This document shows positions 1 through 8,970 of a DNA stretch of 64,000 nucleotides, piece by piece; positions within the stretch are counted from its first letter, which is position 1; each line of letters opens with the position of its first letter. The position numbers and the translations under genes were made by a program. The notes beneath the pieces are model-generated. The model did no database searches. It was not told where the DNA came from and worked only from the letters and a program-made list of their open reading frames with translations. The DNA is taken from the NCBI RefSeq assembly GCF_030128825.1, contig NZ_CP119127.1, forward strand, positions 2,418,001-2,482,000, read 5' to 3'. The stretch is from Sphingobium sp. WTD-1. GTDB taxonomy: Bacteria; Pseudomonadota; Alphaproteobacteria; Sphingomonadales; Sphingomonadaceae.

Positions 1-520
1 GCTGGCCGCGGTCGAGGCGCTGGGCGGCGATCTGGCCGCTGCGGGCCTGGCGCTCGCGGAAATGCCGGGCCTGCCCGGACGCGGGGCGCGCCGCATCCTG
101 CCGGTGGCGGGTGGCGAAGCGCTGCTGATCGACGAAAGCTATAACGCTAACCCCTTGAGCATGGCGGCGACGCTCAAGCAATTGGGGCGCGAGCAGGCCG
201 ACCGCCGTATCGCCGTGCTGGGCGGCATGCGCGAACTGGGCAGCCGCAGCACCGAACTGCACGCCGCACTCTCGCAACCGTTGAGCGAGAATGGCGTCGA
301 CTATGCGATATTGGTGGGCGAGGAGATGGCGCCGCTGGCCAACGCCCTTGGTGGCCTTGTCGCCTTCGACCATGTACCGGACGCCGCGTCGGCCACCGAT
401 CTGATCAACAAGGAAATGCGTGCGGGTGACGCGATCCTGGTCAAGGGCTCCAATGGCATCGGGCTGTCCCGCCTGGTCGCCGCCCTTGGCGATGCCGCCC
501 GCGACGGAGATAAAGACTGA
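1..520 (+). CDS. murF: UDP-MurNAc-tripeptide--D-Ala-D-Ala ligase, C-terminal part
   Basis: MurF adds the D-Ala-D-Ala dipeptide to UDP-MurNAc-tripeptide in the cytoplasm, the last soluble precursor step before MraY. Only the last ~172 residues are present; the frame is open from base 2 and the 5' part lies outside the window. Visible is the C-terminal Mur-ligase domain with the MurF hallmark DESYNANP, followed by [13 protein letters not shown] and the usual S..LH element. The stop overlaps the mraY start by one base (TGATG), so translational coupling is likely. The position at the head of mraY-murD-ftsW confirms the identity. Confidence 0.93.
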   Translation, partial: LAAVEALGGDLAAAGLALAEMPGLPGRGARRILPVAGGEALLIDESYNANPLSMAATLKQLGREQADRRIAVLGGMRELGSRSTELHAALSQPLSENGVDYAILVGEEMAPLANALGGLVAFDHVPDAASATDLINKEMRAGDAILVKGSNGIGLSRLVAALGDAARDGDKD

Positions 521-1593
521 TGCTCTACTGGCTTGCCCAGACCCTGGATTTTGCGGGGGCCTTCAACCTCATCCGCTACCTGTCCTTCCGAGCGGGCGCG
601 GCGATCGCGACCGCGCTGATCATCGGCCTTGTCATCGGCCCCAAATTCATCGGCTGGCTGCGCGTGCGCCAGGGCAAGGGGCAGCCGATCCGCAGCGACG
701 GGCCGCAGAGCCATCTGGCCAAGCGCGGCACGCCGACCATGGGCGGCCTGATGATCCTGACCTCCATGGTCGTATCGGTGCTGCTGTGGATGGACCTGTC
801 CTCCACCTATGTCTGGGCCTGCCTGTTCGTGACGCTGGGTTTCGGCGCGATCGGCTTCCTCGACGATTATGACAAGGTGACCAAGGCCAGCCACAAGGGG
901 CTGTCGGCCAAGATGCGCCTGGCCTTCGAGTTCCTGATCGCGGGTTTCGCCGCCTGGATGATCGTCAACCAGCATGGCAACACCGCGCTCTACGTGCCCT
1001 TCTACAATGGGCCTGCGATCGAACTTGGGCCTTTCTATTTCCTGTTCGCCGCCTTCGTCATCGTCGCTTTCGGCAATGCGGTGAACCTGACCGACGGGCT
1101 CGATGGTCTCGCCACCATGCCGGTCATCATCGCCTGCATGGCGTTCATGGCGATCGTCTATCTGGTCGGCCGCGCGGACTTCGCCACCTATCTGGGCATC
1201 CCGCATGTGCCGGGCGCGGGCAACCTTACCATATTGTGCGGCGCGATCATCGGCGCGGGGCTGGCCTTCCTCTGGTTCAACGCGCCGCCCGCCGCGGTCT
1301 TCATGGGCGATACCGGTAGTCTGGCGCTGGGCGGGACGATCGGCGTGATCGCGGTCACCGCGCATCATGAAATCGTTCTGGGCGTTGTCGGCGGCCTGTT
1401 CGTGGTCGAGGCACTGTCGGTCATCATCCAGGTCTTCTTCTACAAGCGGACCGGCAAGCGCGTGTTCAAGATGGCGCCGATCCACCATCATTTCGAACAG
1501 CTTGGCTGGGCCGAACCGACCGTGGTGATCCGCTTCTGGATCATCTCCTTCGTGCTGGCGCTCGCCGGCCTTGCCACGCTGAAGCTGAGGTAA
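520..1593 (+). CDS. mraY: Phospho-N-acetylmuramoyl-pentapeptide transferase
   Basis: MraY transfers phospho-MurNAc-pentapeptide to undecaprenyl phosphate at the inner membrane, forming lipid I. The 357-residue length is typical. It is strongly hydrophobic, with about ten membrane segments. Family motifs are intact: the DDYDK aspartate pair at D115/D116, NLTDGLDG around residues 189-196, FMGDTGS at about 261-267 and the HHH motif at 322-324 (family knowledge assigns these to the Mg/UDP site). ATG overlaps the murF stop, and the murD start follows the stop by only a few bases, so it belongs to the dcw operon. Confidence 0.97.
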   Translation: MLYWLAQTLDFAGAFNLIRYLSFRAGAAIATALIIGLVIGPKFIGWLRVRQGKGQPIRSDGPQSHLAKRGTPTMGGLMILTSMVVSVLLWMDLSSTYVWACLFVTLGFGAIGFLDDYDKVTKASHKGLSAKMRLAFEFLIAGFAAWMIVNQHGNTALYVPFYNGPAIELGPFYFLFAAFVIVAFGNAVNLTDGLDGLATMPVIIACMAFMAIVYLVGRADFATYLGIPHVPGAGNLTILCGAIIGAGLAFLWFNAPPAAVFMGDTGSLALGGTIGVIAVTAHHEIVLGVVGGLFVVEALSVIIQVFFYKRTGKRVFKMAPIHHHFEQLGWAEPTVVIRFWIISFVLALAGLATLKLR

Positions 1594-1597
1594 GCGG

Positions 1598-2911
1598 ATG
1601 ATCGTTTCGCAGGCCTTCAAGGGGAAGACCTACGCCGTATTGGGGCTGGCCCGTTCGGGGCTGGCCACGGTCGAGACGCTCGTCGCCAGCGGCGCGCGCG
1701 TCGTCGCCTGGGACAGTCGCGAGGAAGCACGGGCGGCCGTCGCCGACAAGGCGGAATTGGGCGACCCGATGGAGATTGACCTGGCCGGTTTCGATGGCAT
1801 CGTTGTGTCGCCGGGCGTGCCGCTCAACAAGCATCCGATCGCGATGCGGGCAAAGATCGCCGGCGTGCCGATCATTGGCGACATCGAACTGTTCGCGCTC
1901 GCCCGGCCGACGCTGCCGCCGCACAAGGTCGTCGGCATCACCGGCACCAACGGCAAGTCGACCACCACGGCGCTGATCCATCACATCATCGAACAGGCCG
2001 GCTTCCCGGCGCGGATGGGCGGCAATATCGGCCTGCCGATCCTGGGTCAGGAACCGCTGGAGCCGAACCTGCATGGCGTGGGCGTCTATGTGCTGGAACT
2101 GTCCAGCTACCAGATCGACCTCACCCACAGCCTCGACTGCGATGTCGCGGTGCTGCTCAACATCACGCCCGACCATCTCGATCGCTACAACGGCTTTGCC
2201 GGCTATGTCGCGTCGAAGGCGCGGCTGTTCGCGATGCAGTCTGCAGAGCATGTCGCGGTCATCGCGACCGAGGATGAGCCGAGCCGTGGCATCGCCGCAT
2301 CGGCCCCGGCGCAGCTGCGCGAAGTGAAGGCCGCCGATATCGATCCGGAGGCTCAGCTTGGCTGGCCGTCGCTGCAGGGGCCGCACAATGCCCAGAATGC
2401 CGCGGTCGCGATCGCCGTCGGCCGGGCATTGGACATCGACGACGCGACCATCATGGCCGCGCTCGCCAGCTATGCCAGCCTGCCGCACCGGATGCAGGCG
2501 GTGGGCACGCATAATGGCGTGCTCTATGTCAATGACAGCAAGGCGACCAATGCCGCCTCGACCGCGCCGGCGCTGGGCGCCTGGCCGGCCAGGGATGGCA
2601 AGCCGCGCATCCACTGGATTTTGGGCGGCGTCGCCAAGTCCGACAATCTGGACGAATGCGCGCCTTATTATGGCAATATCGCCCATGCCTACACCATCGG
2701 TGAGGCGGGCCACATGTTTGCCGACCTGTTGCGGCCGCACATGGCGGTCGATGACAGTGAGATGCTGAGTGCCGCCGTTCGTCGCGCCGCGCGCATCGCC
2801 CAGCCGGGCGATGTCGTGCTGTTGTCGCCGGCCTGCGCCAGTTTCGACCAGTTCCGGGATTTCGAGGCGCGCGGCGATGCCTTCGCCGCGGCCGTGAACG
2901 CGCTGGAATAG
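1598..2911 (+). CDS. murD: UDP-N-acetylmuramoyl-L-alanine--D-glutamate ligase
   Basis: MurD adds D-glutamate to UDP-MurNAc-L-Ala in the cytoplasm. The 437-residue protein has the three-domain Mur-ligase plan: a Rossmann-like UDP-binding N-terminus (LGLARSGLATVETL), the ATP loop GITGTNGKST at about 113-122, LSSYQID and NITPDHLDR in the central domain, and VNDSKATN and ILGGVAKSDNL in the C-terminal part. The last codons lie in a 15-bp tandem duplication (2896-2910 and 2911-2925), so the stop sits at the repeat junction. It lies between mraY and ftsW. Confidence 0.97.
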   Translation: MIVSQAFKGKTYAVLGLARSGLATVETLVASGARVVAWDSREEARAAVADKAELGDPMEIDLAGFDGIVVSPGVPLNKHPIAMRAKIAGVPIIGDIELFALARPTLPPHKVVGITGTNGKSTTTALIHHIIEQAGFPARMGGNIGLPILGQEPLEPNLHGVGVYVLELSSYQIDLTHSLDCDVAVLLNITPDHLDRYNGFAGYVASKARLFAMQSAEHVAVIATEDEPSRGIAASAPAQLREVKAADIDPEAQLGWPSLQGPHNAQNAAVAIAVGRALDIDDATIMAALASYASLPHRMQAVGTHNGVLYVNDSKATNAASTAPALGAWPARDGKPRIHWILGGVAKSDNLDECAPYYGNIAHAYTIGEAGHMFADLLRPHMAVDDSEMLSAAVRRAARIAQPGDVVLLSPACASFDQFRDFEARGDAFAAAVNALE

Positions 2912-2949
2912 AACGCACTGGAATAGGCAGGGCGATCGGGGGCAACGGG

Positions 2950-4176
2950 ATGGATAGCGAGGGACGGAAAGGCATGTTCAGGGCGGGCGAACTGGTGAAG
3001 GGCTTCAAGACCCGCACCGTGCCGCGCGAGCGTACCGCGCTGGCCATCTGGTTCTGGGAAATCGACCGGGTGCTGCTGTCGCTGATCGTCGCGCTGATGG
3101 CCATCGGGCTGGTCGCCGTGGCCGCCGCATCGCCGGTGGCCGCGATCGATCGGTCGACCGCGCAGGTGGCGGTCAATCCGCTGATCTATTTCTATCGCCA
3201 GCTGATGTGGGTGTTCATCGGCCTGCCGGTCATGCTGGTCATCTCCATGCTGCCCCGGCCGCAGGCGCGGCGGCTGGCGATCTTCCTGGCTGTCTTCTTC
3301 TTCCTGATGCTGCTGTTCGTGCCGCTGCTGGGTTCCACCGTGAACGGCGCCAAGCGCTGGATCGACCTGCCGGGCTTCCGCTTCCAGCCCTCGGAATTTC
3401 TGAAGCCGGTCTATGTCGTGACGCTGGCCTGGCTGCTGTCGTTGCGCACCAAGGACCAGAGCCTGCCGGTGATGCCGCTCACCGGCGCGATGACGCTGCT
3501 GATCGCCGCGATCCTGATGAAACAGCCGGATTTTGGCCAGACGGTCATCTTCCTTGCCTGCTGGGGCGTGCTGCTGATGCTGTCGGGCCTCGAAATGCGC
3601 TGGATCGCCATGCTGGGCGGGCTGGCGCTGGCGGGGCTTGTCGCGGTCTACATGTTCTATGAAAATGGCCGCCAGCGCATCAACGACTTCCTCGGCATCG
3701 GCGTCCAGATGGACACCGGCCCGGACCAGACGGACCTGGCCTTCCGCACCATCACCCATGGCGGCTTCACCGGCGTCGGGCCGGGCGGCGGCCAGAACAA
3801 GTTCCGCCTGCCCGAAGCCCATACCGACTATATCTTCTCGGTGATCGGCGAGGAGTTCGGCCTGCTCGCCTGCATCGCCATCGCCTGCGTCTATCTGGCG
3901 ATCGTCGTGCGCGTGCTGCTGCGCCTGCTGGACGAGGAGGATAATTTCACCATCCTCGCCGCCGCCGGCCTCACCACCCAGTTCGGGCTGCAGGCGATCA
4001 TCAATATGGGCGTCAATGCGCAGATTTTTCCGTCAAAGGGCATGACGCTGCCCTTTATCAGCTACGGTGGCTCCTCTATGCTCGCGCTTTGTACCGGCGT
4101 CGGCCTGCTGCTCGCATTCACGCGGCGCAACCCCTTCATGGGTCGGCACACGGTCGTCAAATGGAGTGGTCGATGA
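2950..4176 (+). CDS. ftsW: SEDS-family septal peptidoglycan glycosyltransferase
   Basis: FtsW polymerises lipid II at the septum together with FtsI. The 408-residue protein has a short cytoplasmic N-terminus followed by about ten membrane segments. SEDS signatures are present: GAKRWIDLPGFRFQPSEF in the first half and the C-terminal ISYGGSSM. An alternative ATG at 2974 has a better-placed ribosome site (GGAAAGG) and would give 400 residues, so the start is not settled. Its last codons overlap the murG start in an ATGA, which implies coupled translation. Location between murD and murG supports FtsW over RodA. Confidence 0.95.
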   Translation: MDSEGRKGMFRAGELVKGFKTRTVPRERTALAIWFWEIDRVLLSLIVALMAIGLVAVAAASPVAAIDRSTAQVAVNPLIYFYRQLMWVFIGLPVMLVISMLPRPQARRLAIFLAVFFFLMLLFVPLLGSTVNGAKRWIDLPGFRFQPSEFLKPVYVVTLAWLLSLRTKDQSLPVMPLTGAMTLLIAAILMKQPDFGQTVIFLACWGVLLMLSGLEMRWIAMLGGLALAGLVAVYMFYENGRQRINDFLGIGVQMDTGPDQTDLAFRTITHGGFTGVGPGGGQNKFRLPEAHTDYIFSVIGEEFGLLACIAIACVYLAIVVRVLLRLLDEEDNFTILAAAGLTTQFGLQAIINMGVNAQIFPSKGMTLPFISYGGSSMLALCTGVGLLLAFTRRNPFMGRHTVVKWSGR

Positions 4177-5339
4177 GCATTTCCCGTCACTTCGTCCTCG
4201 CCGCCGGCGGGACGGGTGGTCACATGATTCCCGCGCATGCGGTGGCAGAGGAGCTGATGGCGCGCGGCCATCATGTCGCCCTCGTCACCGATGAACGCGG
4301 CGCCAAGATCCCCGGCATCTTCGACAAGGCGCAGGTCCATGTTATGCCGGCGGGCCGCATGACCAAGAATCCGGCGAGCTGGCCCGGCGCCCTGAAGGCG
4401 ATCCTGGCCGGCCGGGCGATGGCCCGGCGGCTCAACGACACGTTCAAGCCGACTGCCGTGGTCGGCTTTGGCGGCTATCCCGCCATGCCTGCTTTGCTTG
4501 GCGCGCTGGCCGACGGCATCCCGACCGCGATCCACGAACAGAATGCGGTGCTGGGCCGGGTCAACCGCCTGCTCGCCGGCCGGGTCGACGCCATCGCCTC
4601 CGCCTATCCGGTGGTCGAGCGCCTCAAGGACAAATATGCCGGCAAGGTGCATCTGGTCGGCAATCCGGTGCGCGAGGAAGTGAAGGCGCTGCGCGACGAG
4701 GAATTTCCCGCGCTGACCGACGAGAGCGTGTTCCGCGTGCTGGTGATCGGCGGCAGCCAGGGGGCGAGCATCCTGTCGAGCGTCGTGCCCGAAGGGCTGT
4801 CGATGCTGCCGATCGCGCTGCGTCGCCGCCTTCAGGTGACGCAGCAGTGTCGCGCCGAGGATATCGAGCGGGTTCGCGCCACCTATGCCGAGATGGAAAT
4901 CCCGGCCGATCTCGCCACCTATTTCAACGACGTGCCCGAAAAGCTGGGCTGGTCGCACCTGATGATCGCGCGGGCAGGGGCATCGACCCTGGCCGAGCTG
5001 ACCTGTGCCGGCCGTCCTGCCATCCTGGTGCCGCTGCCCAGCGCCATGGACGATCATCAGACCGCCAATGCGCGCGAGATGACCGAGGCCGGTGGCGCCC
5101 GCACCATTCCCCAGTCGCGCTTTACCGCGGTGGAGCTGGCCAAGCAGATGCAGAAGATGGCGCTGGAACCCGGCGCCCTGCAAAATGCCGCCAAGCGCGC
5201 CCGTGCCTGTGGCCGCCCGGATGCGGCGCGCGACATGGCAGACCTGCTCGAAAGCATCGGCCCCGCGCCGATCATGAATGAGCCGCTTCGCGTCGGCCCC
5301 ACGCCGACCACGCTCAATTTGCAGGGCGTCCCTGCATGA
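4173..5339 (+). CDS. murG: UDP-GlcNAc--lipid I N-acetylglucosaminyltransferase
   Basis: MurG converts lipid I to lipid II on the cytoplasmic face of the membrane. I chose the ATG at 4173 because it forms an ATGA overlap with ftsW and starts directly before the glycine-rich acceptor loop (LAAGGTGGHMIPA). This gives 388 residues. Other family marks are GFGGYPAMPAL, HEQNAVLGRVNRLL, VIGGSQGA and the donor-binding RAGASTLAEL. The C-terminus runs about 15-20 residues past the usual end. The gene is followed by a palindromic repeat of ~100 bp before murC, the only sizeable gap in the Mur part of the cluster. Confidence 0.96.
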   Translation: MSISRHFVLAAGGTGGHMIPAHAVAEELMARGHHVALVTDERGAKIPGIFDKAQVHVMPAGRMTKNPASWPGALKAILAGRAMARRLNDTFKPTAVVGFGGYPAMPALLGALADGIPTAIHEQNAVLGRVNRLLAGRVDAIASAYPVVERLKDKYAGKVHLVGNPVREEVKALRDEEFPALTDESVFRVLVIGGSQGASILSSVVPEGLSMLPIALRRRLQVTQQCRAEDIERVRATYAEMEIPADLATYFNDVPEKLGWSHLMIARAGASTLAELTCAGRPAILVPLPSAMDDHQTANAREMTEAGGARTIPQSRFTAVELAKQMQKMALEPGALQNAAKRARACGRPDAARDMADLLESIGPAPIMNEPLRVGPTPTTLNLQGVPA

Positions 5340-5356
5340 CCCGCATACATCTCTTC

Positions 5357-5454
5357 CCGTTCGGGCTGAGCCTGTCGAAGCCCTCTGCTGAGCGGAGCGA
5401 AGCCGCTTCGCCTGCGGCTCTGCTGGGCCCTTCGATTTCGCTCAGGGCGAACGG
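5357..5454. repeat. REP-like palindromic intergenic element, family 1, copy A
   Basis: An imperfect inverted repeat fills the murG-murC gap. The left end reads CCGTTCGGGCTGAGC and the right end GCTCAGGGCGAACGG, with a GC-rich centre containing smaller hairpins. The same plan recurs at 26878-26980, 32737-32834 and, more diverged, 50459-50557. All four are between genes. This is typical of REP/BIME-type elements of sphingomonads; its function here, perhaps transcript stability, is inference. Confidence 0.8.
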
Positions 5455-5478
5455 ATATTGGAACAAGGAATATCAGGC

Positions 5479-6906
5479 ATGAAGGGTGTCGGCACCGACA
5501 TCGGCACGATCCATTTCATCGGCATTGGCGGCATCGGCATGTCCGGTATCGCCGAAGTCATGCATAATCTGGGCTACAAGGTTCAAGGATCCGACGTCGC
5601 CGAAGGCTATGTCGTGGAAGGGCTGCGCGCCAAGGGCATCAAGGTGATGATCGGCCACAAGGCCGAAAATCTGGGCGATGCCGCCGTGGTCGTCACCTCG
5701 ACCGCGATCAAGCGGGGCAATCCGGAAGTCGAGCTGGCGCTGGAAAATCGCGTGCCGGTGATCCGCCGCGCCGAAATGCTGGCCGAACTGATGCGTTTGA
5801 AGTCCACGGTCGCCATCGCCGGCACCCATGGCAAGACCACGACCACATCGATGGTCGCGGCGCTGCTGGACGCGGGCGGGGTCGATCCGACCGTCATCAA
5901 TGGCGGCATCATCAACAGCTATGGCTCCAACGCGCGCCTGGGCAACAGCGACTGGATGGTCGTGGAAGCCGATGAGAGCGACGGCAGCTTCCTGCGCCTC
6001 GACGGCACGATCGCGGTCGTGACCAATATCGATCCCGAACATCTCGACCATTATGGCAGCTTCGACGCGGTGAAGGACGCCTTTGTCGAGTTTGTCGAGA
6101 ATGTGCCCTTCTATGGCGCGGCGATGCTCTGCCTCGACCATCCCGAGGTTCAGGCCATCCTGCCGCGCGTGCAGGACCGCCGCATCGTCACCTATGGCTT
6201 CTCCGCCCAGGCCGATATTCGCGGCGAGAATGTCCAGCCGGTGCCCGGCGGCAATCGCTTCGACGTCCAGATCCGCGAGCGCGACGGCGCGACCCGCCGG
6301 ATCGAGGGGATCGAACTGCCCATGCCCGGCCGCCACAATGTGCTGAACGCCATGGCTGCGATCGGCGTGGCGTTGCAGATGGGCATTGATGACGCGACCA
6401 TCCAGACCGGCTTCGCCAAGTTCGGCGGCGTGAAGCGCCGCTTCACTAAGGTCGGCGAAATCCCGGCCGGCGTAGGCGTCGCCACCGTCATCGACGATTA
6501 TGGCCACCATCCGGTCGAGATCAAGGCGGTGCTCGCCGCTGCGCGTGAGGGCGCGAAGGGCCGGGTGATCGCCGTGGTCCAGCCGCATCGCTTCACCCGT
6601 CTGCGCGACCTGATGGATGATTTCCAGCAGGCCTTCAACGACGCCGACATCGTCTATGCCGCCCCGGTCTATACCGCCGGCGAACAGCCGATCGAGGATG
6701 TCGACAGCGCGGCGCTGGTCGCCGGGCTCAAGCGTCGCGGCCATCGCAACGCCGCCACCGTCGCCGATGCGGACGATCTTGCCCGCGTCATCGCCGCCGA
6801 TGTCCAGGCCGACGACATGATCATCTGCCTGGGCGCCGGCGACATCACCAAATGGGCGGCGGGCCTGTCCGCTGCGGTCACGGCCAAGGTCAAGGAAACC
6901 GCCTGA
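5479..6906 (+). CDS. murC: UDP-N-acetylmuramate--L-alanine ligase
   Basis: MurC adds L-alanine to UDP-MurNAc, the first amino-acid step of the stem peptide. I use the ATG at 5479, which has AAGGA about 9 bases upstream, rather than the in-frame TTG at 5458. The result is 475 residues, normal for the family. Motifs in order: [13 protein letters not shown] at the N-terminus, the ATP loop [34 protein letters not shown] and [14 protein letters not shown] near the C-terminal domain. The gene starts just after a REP-like element and its stop overlaps the next start by one base. Confidence 0.97.
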   Translation: MKGVGTDIGTIHFIGIGGIGMSGIAEVMHNLGYKVQGSDVAEGYVVEGLRAKGIKVMIGHKAENLGDAAVVVTSTAIKRGNPEVELALENRVPVIRRAEMLAELMRLKSTVAIAGTHGKTTTTSMVAALLDAGGVDPTVINGGIINSYGSNARLGNSDWMVVEADESDGSFLRLDGTIAVVTNIDPEHLDHYGSFDAVKDAFVEFVENVPFYGAAMLCLDHPEVQAILPRVQDRRIVTYGFSAQADIRGENVQPVPGGNRFDVQIRERDGATRRIEGIELPMPGRHNVLNAMAAIGVALQMGIDDATIQTGFAKFGGVKRRFTKVGEIPAGVGVATVIDDYGHHPVEIKAVLAAAREGAKGRVIAVVQPHRFTRLRDLMDDFQQAFNDADIVYAAPVYTAGEQPIEDVDSAALVAGLKRRGHRNAATVADADDLARVIAADVQADDMIICLGAGDITKWAAGLSAAVTAKVKETA

Positions 6907-7103
6907 TGTTCGAGCTCTTCAATGTCGGCCTCGAAATGCAGAAGCGCATGATCGACATGCAGATGCAGGGCGTGGAAGTCGCGCGCGACATGGTCGAGGC
7001 GGCGCAGAAGCAGGTGCAGACCGGCATGGCCGCGCATCAGGCCGGCGAGGCGGGCATGAAGGCGATGAAGAGCTGGATGAATCTCTGGGGCGTGCGCGGT
7101 TGA
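6906..7103 (+). CDS. Uncharacterised 65-residue helical protein within the dcw cluster
   Basis: I do not recognise this gene. It begins on the A of the murC stop (TGATG), and its own stop overlaps possible murB starts, so it is translationally embedded in the operon. The 65 residues are rich in Met, Gln, Glu and Lys, with a pattern suggesting one long amphipathic helix (for example LEMQKRMIDMQMQGVEVARDM), ending in MKSWMNLWGVRG. There is no signal peptide or clear membrane segment. Phasin-like helices look similar in composition but that is only an impression. The conserved placement argues for a real gene rather than chance reading frame. Confidence 0.7.
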   Translation: MFELFNVGLEMQKRMIDMQMQGVEVARDMVEAAQKQVQTGMAAHQAGEAGMKAMKSWMNLWGVRG

Positions 7104-7108
7104 CGGTG

Positions 7109-8017
7109 ATGGCTTCTCTCCCGGCCGTTCGCGGCGCGCTCAAGGCCGATGCGCCGCTGGCACCGCTCGTCTGGTTCAAGGCGGGCGGGGCGGCGCAATG
7201 GCTGTTCGAGCCCAAGGACGCCGACGATCTGTCCGATTTCCTGGCGATGCTCGATCCGGCGATGCCGGTGATGGCGCTCGGCCTCGGCTCCAACCTGATC
7301 GTTCGCGATGGTGGCGTGCCGGGCGTGGTCGTGCGCCTGGGCAAGCCCTTCGCCAAGGTGGAGGCGCTGGACGCCACCACCCTGGTCTGCGGCGGCGGTG
7401 CGTCGGGCATCCTCGTCTCCTCGACGGCGCGGGATGCCGGGATTGCCGGTCTTGAATTTCTCCGCTCCATCCCCGGCACGGTCGGCGGCTTCGTGCGGAT
7501 GAATGGCGGTGCCTATGGCCGCGAGACCGCGGACATATTGGTCGAATGCGACGTGGTGCTGCGCTCGGGCGAGCAGGTGACCTTGCTCGCCAGCGATCTC
7601 CATTACAGCTATCGCCATTCCAACATGGTCGACGGCGCGGTTGTCGTGTCGGCGACCTTCCGCGGCGAACCCGGTGAACCGGCCGCGATCCAGGCGGAAA
7701 TGGACCGCATCGCCACCGCGCGCGAGGAAAGTCAGCCGCTGCGCAGCAAGACCGGCGGATCGACCTTCAAGAACCCGGACGGGCACAAGGCCTGGGCGCT
7801 GGTCGATGAAGCGGGCTGTCGCGGCCTCGCGCTGGGCGGCGCGCAGGTGAGCGAGAAGCACACCAATTTCCTGCTCAACACCGGCGACGCCACCAGCGCC
7901 GACATCGAAGCGCTGGGCGAGGAAGTCCGCCGCCGCGTCAAGGAAAAGAGCGGCGTCGAGCTGGAATGGGAAATCCAGCGTGTCGGCGTTCAGATGATTG
8001 AAGGAAAGAATGCATGA
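7109..8017 (+). CDS. murB: UDP-N-acetylenolpyruvoylglucosamine reductase
   Basis: MurB reduces UDP-GlcNAc-enolpyruvate to UDP-MurNAc using NADPH and FAD. The start is ambiguous: TTG 7100 (overlapping the previous stop), GTG 7106 and ATG 7109 are all in frame; I list the ATG, giving 302 residues. The FAD-binding segment LGLGSNLIVRDGGVPG, RSIPGTVGGFVRMNGGAYG, the YRHSN element and GGSTFKNP with the conserved serine are present, followed by the substrate domain (GAQVSEKHTNFLLN). It overlaps ddl by an ATGA. Confidence 0.96.
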   Translation: MASLPAVRGALKADAPLAPLVWFKAGGAAQWLFEPKDADDLSDFLAMLDPAMPVMALGLGSNLIVRDGGVPGVVVRLGKPFAKVEALDATTLVCGGGASGILVSSTARDAGIAGLEFLRSIPGTVGGFVRMNGGAYGRETADILVECDVVLRSGEQVTLLASDLHYSYRHSNMVDGAVVVSATFRGEPGEPAAIQAEMDRIATAREESQPLRSKTGGSTFKNPDGHKAWALVDEAGCRGLALGGAQVSEKHTNFLLNTGDATSADIEALGEEVRRRVKEKSGVELEWEIQRVGVQMIEGKNA

Positions 8018-8970
8018 GCCGTGGTCCCTGGCATGTCGCCGTATTGATGGGCGGCTGGTCGGCGGAGCGGCCGGTGTCGCTGTCGAGCGGCGAGGGCGTT
8101 GCCAAGGCGCTGGAATCGCGCGGGCATCACGTCACGCGAATCGACATGGATCGCGACGTCGCTGCGCGCCTGGCCGAGACCAGGGCGGATGTGGTGTTCA
8201 ACGCGCTGCATGGCGTGCCGGGCGAGGATGGTACGGTGCAGGGCATGATGGACCTGATGGGCCTCACCTACACCCATAGCGGCCTTGCCACCTCGGTCAT
8301 CGCGATCGACAAGCAACTGACCAAGCAGGCGCTGGTGCCGCACGGCATCCCCATGCCCGGCGGCCATATCGTGACGAGCGAGAGCCTCTATGCCGGCGAT
8401 CCGTTGCCGCGCCCCTATGTTCTGAAGCCCGTCAATGAGGGCAGCTCGGTCGGCGTGGCGATCGTCACGGCCGAGGGCAATTATGGCAATCCCATCGCGC
8501 GCGACAGCGTCGGCCCATGGCAGGAGTTTCCCGAGCTTCTGGCCGAACCCTATATTCGCGGGCGCGAACTGACCACCGCCGTGCTGGGCGATGAGGCGCT
8601 GCTCGTCACCGAACTGCGCCCCAAGAGCGGCTTCTATGATTTCGATGCCAAATATACCGACGGCATGACCGAACATGTCTGCCCGGCGGAGATACCGGAC
8701 GACATTACCGAAGCATGCAAGGCGATCGCGCTCAAGGCGCATCAGCTGCTCGGTTGCAAGGGGGCGTCGCGCTCCGACTTCCGCTGGGACGACAGCCAGG
8801 GCGTCGAGGGGCTTTACCTGCTGGAGGTCAATACCCAGCCGGGCATGACCCCCTTGAGCCTGGTGCCGGAACAGGCGAAAAAGCTGGGCATCGAATATGC
8901 CGAGCTGGTCGAGCGGATCTGCGAGGAAGCATTGACGAGGGGGCCGAATATGGGGGCTGGCAATGGCTGA
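8014..8970 (+). CDS. ddl: D-alanine--D-alanine ligase
   Basis: Ddl joins two D-alanines with ATP, supplying the dipeptide that MurF attaches. The 318-residue protein has the ATP-grasp layout: N-terminal VLMGGWSAERPVSLSSG, NALHGVPGEDGTVQG, the ATP-binding YVLKPVNEGSSVGV, and the metal site CKGASRSDFRW plus LLEVNTQPGMTPLS at the C-terminus. The length matches the short DdlB class usually found in dcw clusters. ATGA overlap with murB, and an 8-base overlap with ftsQ, show continuous operon organisation. Confidence 0.96.
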   Translation: MSRGPWHVAVLMGGWSAERPVSLSSGEGVAKALESRGHHVTRIDMDRDVAARLAETRADVVFNALHGVPGEDGTVQGMMDLMGLTYTHSGLATSVIAIDKQLTKQALVPHGIPMPGGHIVTSESLYAGDPLPRPYVLKPVNEGSSVGVAIVTAEGNYGNPIARDSVGPWQEFPELLAEPYIRGRELTTAVLGDEALLVTELRPKSGFYDFDAKYTDGMTEHVCPAEIPDDITEACKAIALKAHQLLGCKGASRSDFRWDDSQGVEGLYLLEVNTQPGMTPLSLVPEQAKKLGIEYAELVERICEEALTRGPNMGAGNG

